Assembly: GCF_030253575.1 (NCBI RefSeq)
Contig: NC_080564.1
Span: 5,252,501-5,316,500, forward strand
Source: Rhododendron vialii
Taxonomy: Eukaryota; Streptophyta; Magnoliopsida; Ericales; Ericaceae
Length of the DNA stretch: 64,000 nt
Direction of reading: 5' to 3'
Part shown: one piece after another, positions 1-11,300 of the stretch
Position numbering within the stretch: position 1 is the stretch's first letter
Layout of the letters: every line of letters begins with the position of its first letter
Translations under genes and position numbers: made by a program
The notes under the pieces: generated by a model
What the model was told of the DNA's origin: nothing
The model's database searches: none
The model's input: only the letters and a program-made list of their open reading frames with translations

Positions 1-2
1 TT

Positions 3-785
3 GGTCACTCAAATCCGTTCATCAAAGACAGAGAGCAACAGGAAAGGCTAAGGGAAGCTTCATTATCATGCAGCGACAAACAAATGCAGTCATATATCCT
101 TTATGGAAGTATGCGCTACGTTATCTTACAAATCTTTCCTTGAGTTGTTCTGAAAATGATGTCCACATTGCTGTTTTTTAATTTGATTCCTGTATGCAGT
201 TGGTTTTCATAATGGTGGGCTTTGCCTGAAGGATCGCAACCTCATTGAAGGCCTTTTCCTTAAAGGTGATCTGCAGGTTCTGTGCACTACAAATACTCTT
301 GCCCATGGAATCAACCTACCTGCTCATACAGTTGTGATCAAATCAACACAGTATTTGTACGTCGAACCGGTTTTGCTGATAACCATCCTTTTAGAAAAGT
401 TATAGTGATATTTTTCGTGTTTTATGCAATGTAACTTGCTTCTTGCCAGCAACAAGGTAAAAGGGCTCTATATGGAATATGAAAGATCAATGGTACTGCA
501 GGTATTTTATTCGTATCTCATATTCTCTTTAATAGCCTTTGCAATTAGTTAAAATTTCCAAAGACATTTTTGTAGACTCAAATTCTTACTCAATGAACAT
601 GCACTTAAGTTCATACAGTTCATGCTCCTACACGTACATTCTTGTCTTCTTTATTTATTTCATTTGCTGAAGGTTACTTTTGGCTCTCTTCTATGCAGAT
701 GAGTGGGAGAGCAGGTCGTCCACCTTTTGATGATACAGGAATGGTTATAATTATGACAAGAAGAGAAACAGTTATTCCCTCCCCC

Positions 786-841
<56 letters not shown>

Positions 842-3800
842 CCCACAAGCACAAATGAAGGGTAAAAAACTGCAACATATGCACAACATAAGTTAACCAT
901 GCTCATATTTTGTTTTACTTCTCTCGCAGTTGAAGTAGTTCTTTTCAAAATAGTGTTGGGGGTTGCCAAAAGCTCATAATATTATATGCCCTGCGCAATG
1001 ATATAAAGGAAGATGCAATGTAGCTTCTTATCGTCTCTTTTAATGATGTCAGGTTCATTTGTATGAGAATCTCCTGAGTGGTTGTGAAATGGTAGAATCA
1101 CAGTATGTCTTTTACTTTGAACTCACACTGATGTAGTGCCATAAAAATTTGATATATGTTGTGAAATGTTATGTTTACCAGCTAACTACATTGTATGGTT
1201 TCCTGCCTTCTCAGATTGCTTTCGTGCATGACGGAGCATCTAACAGCTGAGATAGTACAACTTACAATATCTGATATAACACGGGCAATCGAATGGATGA
1301 AGTGTTCCTTCTTGTATGTCAGAATGACAAAGGCATGTTCAAGTAGAGACACCTTTGGGCTTTGGATACTTATTTTTGGACATTTTTTTCTTCTTAACTT
1401 CGTATCTGAAACTTCTTTTGCATAATCAGAACCCTGAGAACTACGCAATAAAGAAAGGGATTCCCGGTGACCGTATAGAGAAGCACGTGCAAGGTAGTAT
1501 AGTAATTATTGGATAAAATAGTTTTTTTTGGGTGTTCTGTTGCTTGATTCATCGCATGTACTGGCAGAGATTTGTGTTCAGAAAGTTAATGAGTTATCAA
1601 GAAATCAAATGATCTGGACCGATGAAGATGGTTTCCTCTTGAAGCCACTTGGTACCTTGTACTTGTAAAGAAGTTTCTTTCTGTTTTCAGGTTTGACATA
1701 AATTTTGCCAAACTGAACCTTTTGCTCTTCCTATGTACAGAGCCTGGGAGACTGATGACAAAGTATTATTTGAGATTCAACACAATGAAAAATATTATGC
1801 AGGCACATGCAGACTGCAGTATGGAAGATGCTCTTCACATTGTCTGCCGGGCTGAAGAAGTTTCCTGTATGTATCATCAATATGCTGGCACTACTTGGAG
1901 ATGAATTTAAAAGGTGTGAGAGTGACTGTTTATTTCCTGGGACTTGAAGGGATACAGCTCAGGCGCAATGAGAAGAAGCTTTTAAGTGACACAAATACAG
2001 ATAAAGATGGAAAGCTTCGCTTTCACATCCTTGGAGAAAAAGGGAAAAGGAAAAAACGTATCCAAACCAGAGAGGAGAAAATATTTGTTTTAGCGAATGA
2101 CTGCTTGACTGGGGATCCGTCATTGCATGACTTATCCATGAACCAGGTTTCACCAACTTTAGTCGCTGTAGAGTACGTATTTAGTTTAATTCGGTCAACG
2201 CTTTGTTCAGCTGATAATGAATTTGTGTGCCATGTCACAGGACATGAATTCTATATGCTCAAATGGATGTAGAATTGCCAAGTGCATGAAGGAGTATTTC
2301 ATTTGCAGAAAGAGTTACAAAGGAGCTTTGAATTCGGCTCATCTAGCCAAATCCTTACATCAAAAACTCTGGGATGACAGCCCGTATTTGCTGAAGCAAT
2401 TACCTGGCATTGGAATGGTGACTGCTAAGGTTCCATTTACTTCCTTTAACGAGCTATTTGACAACATTTGTTATCTTTTTGCTGATTACTCAAATTCCAA
2501 ATTTTCTTTCACCAACACAATAAGTGCTGTACTCAGGCACTGCATTCCATGGGAGTAAAATCGTTTGCAACCCTTCGTGAAGCTGATCCAAGGAAAATAG
2601 AGATAGTCACTGGGAGAAAATATCCATTTGGGAATCATATAAAGGAGGCACTGTTATTGCTACCCCCTCAAATTGAAATGAAGCTTGAGGAAACTCAATG
2701 CCAAAGGCAAGGAAACTCCATGGTAGTGGTAACTTTGACTAGGCTATCGGAATCTGCTCAATCAACCAAACGACATTATGCTGATATGGTGCGTAGGCAG
2801 ACAATTTTCATAGCATTTGATTTTCAGAATTATATTTGAACATACGTTTTTATTGCTTTTATTTTGTTGATTCCTTCTTTATAAAAGTTGATAATAAGAT
2901 TTTTTTTCGCCTCACAGGTTGTTGCTGTAGAAGAAGATAACCTGATTCTGTTTCATGAGAAAATAAGGTGATGTTATCTTCTGCCAAGAACCCCCAAACT
3001 AAGAAATAGTTTTGATATTTTTGGCTCTTTGGCCTAGTGAACTTCTAGATGATTTGCATTTACTTGGTTGTCTGACAAATGATCCACGAGCATTTTTACT
3101 TGATTTTGTTGAATATTTCGGCATTTCTCTGTCTATGTACTGAAATAACACTCCTTTCATTGGTTGTAGCAGAGTGGATGAGTTTTCCAGGTACGAAAAC
3201 TTCAATTCCATGGTCATTTCCTTTTGTTCACCTCAGCAATTAGAAAGCTGGGTACTCTTATGGCGTATTCAACTTTCAATGGTCTTAACTTCATCATGTT
3301 TTCTTCATATAGATGGATCCAAAATGTAATTTTCTAAGTCTTTTTGCACTTGAAATTTGGTGGTTACTGTTGCAGCCCTTATAGTGCAACCATTCTGATG
3401 TCAAATCCTCAGCAAGAAAAGCTGACTGCTAAGGCAGATCTGATTTTTGAAGATTTCAGTAAGCTTCTGTCATAATAAGCGACCATAGAGCTTCAATTTT
3501 TGTTCTTGGTTTTTATTTGTCTAATCTGTGACAAACTGATATTCATGCAGTTGGAATTGACCTGCACGAAAATTACACACTGAAGAAGGTTATAGACTCG
3601 AATGTGTTCCCGAAATACGGAAAAAAGCATCTGTCCCGTTTCCCTCAGCCCAAGGATGTGTGTGTTATAGAGGATGACAATGACTTCACATCTTGTGCCC
3701 CAACTGAACAGCTTCACTACTCGAAAAAATCCTCACGTGAATGTGATCTCATGTAAGTGCTTATTCTTTCTTTTTTCGACTACATATTGTACTCTAGCAG

Positions 3801-5229
3801 GTTTTGGTTTACTGTTTTAGATAGAGCTCTCAAAATTAATATTAAAATTGCCACGCAGACTATCAATTCTAGACTTGAGCTATTTCCATTTTATGCTATT
3901 GTCAAATCTCCTATTCCTGTCAAATAATTATGTGAAAGCTCTTCATTTGAAATCCACATATATCCGAATGGATCCATATTGTCATCATTAGTTTCTTTTG
4001 CTTAGTATTGTTATAAGTCTCTTTTTAACCCGGAAACTTGTTACATAATCTGACACTTACGCCAATTTTGTTTCTAAATCCAGGCCAAATTTCAATCTTC
4101 TAGGCGAAGAGGACTTGGAAGAAGGTATAGACCAAGACATTCTGAAGCATTTCCCATAAGCTTATGCCTTTTCTCACCTGCTCCTGTCTTAAATTACTGA
4201 AGGAAGGCCTAGTTTCGAAACTGAAGAAAGTGAGTGCAGAATCATAACACCAAGAACAGTATTTGACCACATCCGTGAAAAAGCAAAGAGTTTCCCGTCA
4301 TTGGCTACATCATGTAATGCTTTCTCCCCATCATCTGAGGACTTGCTCCGTATCGGAAAACAGACTTGTGAGAAGCAGCTTGAACACAGCAATGGCATTG
4401 AAGAGATGGGAGAAACAGAAGGCAATAAAGTTCAACATTCAAGTGGGCTTATTACATCTTCAGATCAAAGAGAAGAACGTAGGAGTGACATTGGGAAAGC
4501 TTCACCTTCAAATCCCTCTAAATCTTTTGAAACCATTTACGCAGTGAATTGCAGAGGTAAACTTTAACTCTTTCTCCCAATTTGTTTATAACATTTCATT
4601 ATTTAGGTAATCTCAAAAGATCATCTATATCTCTTCCTTTGGGAACTTTCCAAGAAGGGGACCTCTCAAGAGAAGGAGGAAGGAAGTAGCTGATAGATAA
4701 AACTTTTAACTCTTGACCCGATCAAAGAATTTAATTTTCAAAAATCTGATAGATAAACTAGGAGGAAGGGAGTAGCTGATATGCTTATTTACTTATCAAT
4801 CTTTGCTTCTTATTGGGGTTTTGAGCTCTTCCATTATGTATTGCAGGTGAGGTTCCTCCTGTATCTGAAGAGAACTCATCCAAAACCTCAACTGAAGAAA
4901 AGATATTTGATCACATACGGAAAAAGGCGAAAAACTTCCCACAGGTAAACAAATTGGAATCCGTGGAGTCTGAAGCATTTACCATGGCAAAAGAACTCTT
5001 CTGGAAGAACCACTTCGAGTCCAGGAATGCTGCTTTCGACTTGTTGGAGCCGAAGGTTTCGAATCAAACGTCTCGCATTGGTTTCAGCTCAGAAATCCTT
5101 GGAAGCTCAACTGAAGGTATCGGTAAACAGCCGTCCTCTCCCAGTGTGTCAAGTTCTGAGTCTACTGTGAGGGAAACTGGGGAAGTGGATTCCTTTCTTG
5201 GGTTTAAGAGTGTGTTTTCCTTCCTCTGA
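3..5229 (+). CDS. MER3: MER3/HFM1-type meiotic DNA helicase, 3' part (5' end outside window)
   Basis: Ski2-like ATP-dependent 3'-5' DNA helicase; family members (yeast Mer3, Arabidopsis MER3/RCK, human HFM1) stabilise recombination intermediates for interfering crossovers in meiosis. Exons: 3-108, 200-350, 450-501, 699-770, 1053-1102, 1215-1332, 1430-1493, 1568-1651, 1741-1866, 1950-2146, 2241-2429, 2537-2788, 2918-2967, 3170-3190, 3376-3458, 3551-3752, 4084-4124, 4203-4556, 4847-5229 (TGA). Visible motifs: helicase motif V (TTNTLAHGINLPA, exon 2), motif VI (QMSGRAGRPPFDDTG, exons 3-4), winged-helix region (ETVHLYENLL onward), then a Sec63-like part with the helix-hairpin-helix core LLKQLPGIGMVTAK (exon 11). 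The tail is acidic/serine-rich and ends GFKSVFSFL. The N-terminal RecA lobe lies upstream of the window. The intron after 1332 is a GC-AG intron. All frames join without a break, so the gene looks intact. Family assignment is firm; the far C-terminal exons are less conserved and slightly less certain. Confidence 0.9.
781..841. repeat. (CT)n-(CA)n microsatellite in MER3 intron
   Basis: Compound dinucleotide tract, CT units to about 825 then CA units to about 841. It begins only about 15 bases after the donor site of the intron that follows exon 699-770. Confidence 0.95.
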
Positions 5230-5879
5230 TTTTTGAACCTATCATTTGGTGTATGAAGTAACATTTTCTATAAGGGTTTCTCATCTGTTGGTTACATCTC
5301 TTTTAGTCTGTAATAATATTTCACCATTCTGCACTGCCTTAAGTTGTGCAGTACTCTAACGGTGTCATGAAAGTCAAAGAACCAGTGCTTTTAGAGTAGG
5401 GATGGCAACCCCGCCCGAACCGTTGGTTAACTCAACTGTACCGAACCACTTGATACGGTTTTTAACCAGAATTTTAACCGTGGTTTTAGTTATTGAATTT
5501 TAAAAACAGACTGATTCGGTTACTGTTCGGATTTTAGGTGATAACCGAACCGAACAGTAACCGTAACCGAACCGTAAGATGTCTCAACTTTAAAGCTCGT
5601 ATCAGGTGCCCAAATCGTCAGGAATGACCCTATTACTTACTGAAATATTTTTCTATTACTAAATTTTTTAATATAAATATTCTATCGCTATTAATATAAA
5701 TCTTCTATCGCTTGACATTAAAGAAAAAGATTGCAAAAGTTTCAGTGTATTTAAACGATGTCGTGCAAGCTTGACTGCGTAACATGTGGGCCGTTGCATA
5801 TCTTGCAGAACGAAATCAAATGGCGTTTTTTGCACTATATTTCGTAATCAACGGTAGAAAATAACAGCCACGCAAGTAT
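5230..5879. other. Intergenic MER3-COX5C spacer with AACCGAAC-rich repeat
   Basis: MER3 3'UTR followed by about 190 bases (5396-5580) rich in AACCG/CGGTT words. It includes an exact 14-bp inverted repeat, CGGTTACTGTTCGG at 5517-5530 against its complement at 5550-5563, which would fold into a hairpin with a 19-base loop. It looks like a degenerate MITE or simple-repeat derivative. No coding sequence is visible. Confidence 0.6.
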
Positions 5880-5981
5880 GCTATACCCGTATCCGTATGC
5901 TGCACCGCACTGGATTATTTCACCACCGCCACCTCCACCGTTATTACCCTGAAATCACGAAGCATCCAGCTGTCCAGTGTG

Positions 5982-6030
<49 letters not shown>

Positions 6031-6079
6031 CGCCAAGCTTCGGTGGGTTTCTTAATTGTTTGCTGTTTTAGCGATCCAG
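5880..6079 (+). other. COX5C: Probable non-coding leader exon of COX5C, with (CT)n tract
   Basis: A CT microsatellite at about 5983-6027 is followed by GCGATCCAG|GTACTAAC near 6079, a good donor. The acceptor TTTTGTGCAG lies at 7050-7059, six bases before the COX5C ATG. Plant COX5C genes are known to carry an intron in the 5'UTR, which fits. The transcription start is not determinable from sequence alone. Confidence 0.5.
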
Positions 6080-7065
6080 GTACTAACATTTTTAACGCTT
6101 ACAATAAATTTCCATCAAATATTACTAATATAGGAATTCTTTTTATTCCTTTTGAATTTTGTGTGGTTCATGAGAAAGCGGAGGAAATTGAGAATACAGC
6201 AGAAATGCGCTTGCAGTGGAGGATCGTTTGCATGAGGCAATTATTGCGCCATGAAATACTAAAATTCTAAGTCCACTTTCTTTTCTTGCGCTTTCTCAGT
6301 AGCCAAACAGGCAAACAATACTCCTAATTGTCTGCATGTGTTTTTTCCTTTCCTTTTGCTGAAAAAAATAGAAACATTGCTCATGCACATGCATTCTGCA
6401 CGTTTGAGTTTTTAAAAGTATCCTCCTCACTTCCTCAGTCAATTTCATGGTCATCATTGGGCCCTATTCGTGTCCGCGTTTTTCGTTGGGTCCGTTAATT
6501 TTTTAGAATTCATCAAGAACATCAATCATGCTTAAAATAAATCACTTCCTTGGCCTTGTTTGTTTCACGCTCAGCGTTATGCCCCCGTTTTGCTTGTAGG
6601 CTTGTGGTTTATTAACAGAATTTTAACTTGCCAAAAAAATTCGCTAGTTAACGTTGAAAAATAAAGTAGTCAAGTGTCTGCAGGAAATTTCCAGCTGCAA
6701 AAATGAAACTAGTAGTTAAGCGTCAGGAAATTTCCAGCTAGTATGCGTAAAGAGCACAAAACAAATCTAAATCTTATGCGCAAAATGGAGGAAATGATTG
6801 AATCAAGTTTAATGGGTTCTTCTTATAATTCATCAGAATTTTGTGGTGCAGATTGTGCTTTGTCGTTTAAATGGAATCAGAGTATCGAATTCATTTTGGC
6901 ATGTGCTTTTTAGCATTCTTTTGCGCGTTACCACGATTGTTACTTATACGTGTGGTCTCAAATTTTTTTGAGCACTAGGCGATTATGATGTTGCAAAAGT
7001 TTGAAGAATTAACTATGGATGTGTTTTTGGATTGAAATGGAAAGATAATTTTTGTGCAGGAGAGA

Positions 7066-7254
7066 ATGGCGGCCGCTCGACATGCTGCATATCATGGTCC
7101 AAGTATATTGAAGGAGATCTTTTACGGAATAACCCTTGGCCTCGCGGCCGGTGGCCTTTGGAAAATGCATCATTGGAACAACAAGAAGAGGACCAAGGAG
7201 TTCTATGATTTGCTTGAGAAAGGTGTAATCACCGTCGTCGTTGAAGATGAGTAG
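7066..7254 (+). CDS. COX5C: Cytochrome c oxidase subunit 5C (62 aa)
   Basis: Small nuclear-encoded subunit of mitochondrial complex IV, found in plants. One coding exon, ATG 7066 to TAG 7252-7254. The protein begins MAAARHAAYHGPS and carries the family core ITLGLAAGGLWKMHHWN, which includes the single membrane helix, followed by the basic KKRTKEFYDLLEKG segment. Length is normal (family about 62-64 aa). The ATG is chosen because a good acceptor (TTTTGTGCAG) ends at 7059 and family members start at this point; an in-frame GTG at 7054 overlaps the acceptor and is not a start. There is no cleavable presequence, as expected for this subunit. Confidence 0.95.
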   Translation: MAAARHAAYHGPSILKEIFYGITLGLAAGGLWKMHHWNNKKRTKEFYDLLEKGVITVVVEDE

Positions 7255-7510
7255 GATGGTTTTGATGTAAATATAGAACATTTGTGTACGTGAGGTAATG
7301 AACTACTCTTTTGAGAGCTTAAGTTTTTTTCATTGGATGTCAATGTAGTTACAGACAGATAGAAATGCATGCACAGATCCGGGTATAGGTGTTCGGGATC
7401 ATTCAGGTTCCAGACATATCTGTGTCCAAATCTATGCACTTCTATTTGCTGTTGCATTTTTGCTTCTAGCAGGCTTAAAGACGGCTCCGCAAGAGTTTAA
7501 GCTCCGCAAC

Positions 7511-7599
7511 AGTTCTTTAGGAAGTTTTTGTATAGCTTTGTTCGATCTTAAACTCTTGCAAGAGTTCTTTAGGAAGTTTTTGTATAGCTTTGTTCGATC
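7511..7599. repeat. 37-bp direct repeat, two copies
   Basis: AGTTCTTTAGGAAG...TTCGATC occurs at 7511-7547 and again, identically, at 7563-7599, separated by 15 bases. Confidence 0.95.
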
Positions 7600-7759
7600 G
7601 ATCAATCCGGTGTTTGATCGGACACAAACATCAGATTCGATCAGATATCACTAGAGAATCGATGTACAATTTTGACTAAAACATTTACAATTCTGATCAA
7701 GTATTTTATCACATATACACAGACAAAATGCCACTGATAATAGACAATGTGCGACACAC

Positions 7760-7930
7760 TTTATATTCCTCAACCCAGAAAAAAACTCTAAACTTCGCAT
7801 TGGTAAATTCTATCGGCCTGCCTTTATATTCCTCAACCCAGAAAAAAACTGAAACTTTGCGTTGGTAAGCCTTTATATTCCTCAACCCAGAAAAAAACTG
7901 AAACTTTGCGTTGGTAAATTCTATCGGTGT
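7760..7930. repeat. Three-copy tandem repeat (about 50-63 bp units)
   Basis: Copies beginning TTTATATTCCTCAACCCAG start at 7760, 7823 and 7872. The first and third end with GGTAAATTCTATCGG; the second has lost about 14 bases at its end, which accounts for the 63/49 spacing. Confidence 0.95.
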
Positions 7931-8328
7931 GCCTTCTAAAACAAGTGAGCGATAATAATATGAAAATAAATAATAAACCACAAAATATACAGTGACGATA
8001 CGGAACGCATGTGCTTAGCTAATCAAAATTGTGAAGCATGTGTCCTGCATAAATAATCAGGAAATTCCAGGGGAAGTTCAGGATGTGCTTAATATCGAAC
8101 CCTCTACTCAGAAGCGGCCGCAAAACCCTAGGTCAAACCAAAGCTGCATTTGCCCACCAAGTTCCGCATCACATGCCTCGATCCATGCACACGTTCCGCA
8201 CAGTTAGCACACTATTTTCAACAAACTATGAGCGTCTCGTATGTGATATTCCATCTCAGAAATGTTCTGACTTGTTGAAACTGGCACGCAACTTCTATTC
8301 TCACGAAGGATATTAAGCGATGCCAAGA

Positions 8329-11300
8329 CTAATCATCTTCTGCCATAGACATTACCGGAATTCTCTTGCTTGTAAAACTCGAACACTTAACTCGCAACTC
8401 GTCTCCGACCACAAAGTCTCTTTTCCCATTAGTCTGAAAGGCACAAAAAACAGCACCAATATCTTTAACACAACGAACTGATGAGTAAGCTTCAATAAAC
8501 TGACTCATTAGTTCTATATTACCCAGAATATAATAACCACTATCGAAAATGAAACAGGTTATACTTGTCGAGAGTGTAAAATTTAATGGATACGATCCCC
8601 ATTCTATATTTTGACCAACTGGATCTTTTTTCGTTGATTACTCCATGAATCCAATGTTGATGTGCTAATACTCAGTCATTTTGACCAAGAGGAGTTCCTC
8701 AAACTCCATGAATTTTTCTAACATTCTTTCAAAGAATAGCATTAAGTAAAAGCTCGATTTGTATTTCACCGATTTGTATTTCACCAATTGACCCGTACAT
8801 AGAAAAAGAAAATCATGTATATAAATAAGGTTTAAAAGAAAATCATGCTTCGTCCGTGCTTCATCGTATTTCTTTTCGGATTCCTTTTTTTACACGCAAC
8901 GTTTCTTCATCTTCATTCTTTTATACCGTCCCAAACAGCCAAGCTGCTCCCCTTGTATGCAAAAACTTCGATTCCAAGTTCCAAGTGGATAAATAGTTGG
9001 TCATCAGAAAGAGCAAGGAACAACTATTTAAAAAAAGAAATGCTGAAAAAAACACAAGGGGGTGAACATGTACCTCAAACCGATACATCCCACGAATTCC
9101 ACCACCCAAGTCAAGAACTAATCCCCGTGCACGGATTTGATGAACCTTAGATGTTGCCTCCACCCCAATTTTTAGACTTTTCGCATTCATTGGAGCCTCA
9201 AAGCCACCTTTTGAATTCCGTTTCAAGCCGGCTGATTTTTCCTCCTCGTCACACTGTGCAGCACTTCGAATTAGAATAGATGGTGATGAGTAAGAAGAAG
9301 ATGCCACCCCGCTAGATTCATGCCTACTCACAGCGGAGTGCTGCTTTTCTTGCTCAGTAGGAATGCTCCCAACCGATGCCCAAGAATCAGTTGCTTGTTT
9401 TATTTGTGAAAAAGATCCTTCGATTTCAACCACATTATTTGTTCCAGATCTTGGTTTTGGTAGAGTTTCTTTAAGAGAGAGTTTAATGTTACCGCGAATA
9501 TCCTGACCTATGCACTTCAAGTGCAGTTGCTGGCCAATAGATACCACATCTGAAACTCGGGAAACCTGTAGAAATAGGAAATAGTTTCGTGAAGTGATAA
9601 AACAATAGAAAACGACTGGATAAAAGTACTATAAACTTATGCCCAAGTCACCACAAGAAGTGACAATTAACCCAAAATCAAAGAGTATCAAGAAGCTAGA
9701 TGCAAAAATTTTAAATGCCACAATCAAATGAAACCTGTAGTTAACTCCTACAAGCAAATGCACAGACAAGATCTACAGGTATCCATAAAGTCAAAAGGCA
9801 GCATGACTAAAAGCTCTTTCCATCTGCCGAAGTCCCAAAACTTTAATCACATCAGAGAAAGAGACGAACCCAACAAGAAGGTCAGTCTTGGGGTGGTTTT
9901 TGTCACACCAGATGACGCCGTCCTATTTTTTTCCCCAGCAGTCATTGATGGATGCTCCAACAACGAGGCTTAGAAGCGATCAAGCCACTAACTACGTGTT
10001 AGATATGATAGGCAACAGGACTGTTCAAACCCAATAACAACACAATGAAATTGTTCAATTCTGGATGGAGGGAAAAGAAAAGCTTACTATCTTAGAACCA
10101 CTAACTACATACCGGTTCGTGAGATAATTCAGATACGTGTAGAAGGCCTTGTTGGCCGCCATTAAACTCCACAAAAGCACCATATTCTTTGATCGATGTT
10201 ACGACGCCTTTATAGATCCCTCCAACTTCAATCTCACGACCAATTATAAAATCAACCTGAGGACCACACAATATAAGCAAATTGGATTTCTCGGAGAACA
10301 AATTGATCATTAAGAATGCTTAAAAGAAGATGATAAACACAAAAATACAACAGAGAAATAGAATAGATCAACAAAAAGAAGGATTACCTTTTCTAACGCT
10401 TTATCCAGTACCCCATGGTTCTTAGCAACTATTGTAAGTGATCCATCATTCACAGAGATCCGTGCACCTGGGTTAAAGAAGTTCATAGAGTTTGTTAGCG
10501 AAGGGTTATGCATGTAGACCACAGTAAGTTATCCAAAAAATGCATATAATGACAACAGCATGTCCTAGAAGGAGAAAACAGATGCAGCCAACAACCCACT
10601 AAGACTATTGTATCTACAACTATAACAGGAGTGACAGTCAAAGGTGGGCATGAATACGAGATGTCAGTTAAATAATGGGCCAGACAGAGGCCAGGCTGCT
10701 TAATCCAGTTCCGCCCAAGAGAAGAGACCCTCCCAAGTCTCCATCAAGACTCCAAAAGTAGGCCAAAGCAAAGCCCTTTAAGTACGATATGTGACAATTT
10801 GGAGTTCTTCGGCCCTTGATATAGGTGTGGGTGGGTGGTTGATTTCCGGATAATGAAAAATTCAACTTGTACGAGTTTGGCATGTGACAGTTGTTTCAGC
10901 AATTCACGTATCCACTCAATAGAAACCAAACCTTAAACCTGCATTCAATCAACTTCTTGTAATTCTAATCTTCACAAGAAGCGTTCTCGTGTCTGCCAAA
11001 GTGATCAATGCTCAAAACCAAATCTAGCAGACAGAATCATCACTCAGACATGAACTTACTTCCGTCTTCAACGAATGAATGGACAAAGGAACTTAGTTAG
11101 ATCGTAGACGAGACTCAGATTAAAAGAACTATATAGTAATCAAAAATAACATTTGGATGCTGAGAAGTGGTAAAAATGGTGGCAAGTGTGCCTATCGAAT
11201 CACTATATCCAAATTCCAAAGTCAATAGTCAAAATGGTGACCACAGAGAATGTCATCTACCACAATTTTACAGGAAGTCCCAGCAGCAACTAGCCAACTA

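Larger units (their letters stand above)
7255..8328. other. COX5C-PNP2 convergent intergenic region with local repeats
   Basis: Between the COX5C stop and the PNPase stop on the other strand lie the two 3'UTRs and two repeat patches: a 37-bp direct repeat at 7511-7547 and 7563-7599, and three copies of a roughly 50-63 bp unit starting at 7760, 7823 and 7872. Open frames here (for example 7709-7981 minus, 8083-8316 plus) have no recognisable protein content. Confidence 0.7.

Noticed and set aside
642..896. 84-codon open frame across 642-896
   Set aside because: It is MER3 exon 699-770 read into its intron through the CT/CA microsatellite, not a separate gene.
9728..9973. Plus-strand frame inside PNP2 intron 14
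   Set aside because: No family resemblance; it lies between two well-supported minus-strand PNP2 exons.
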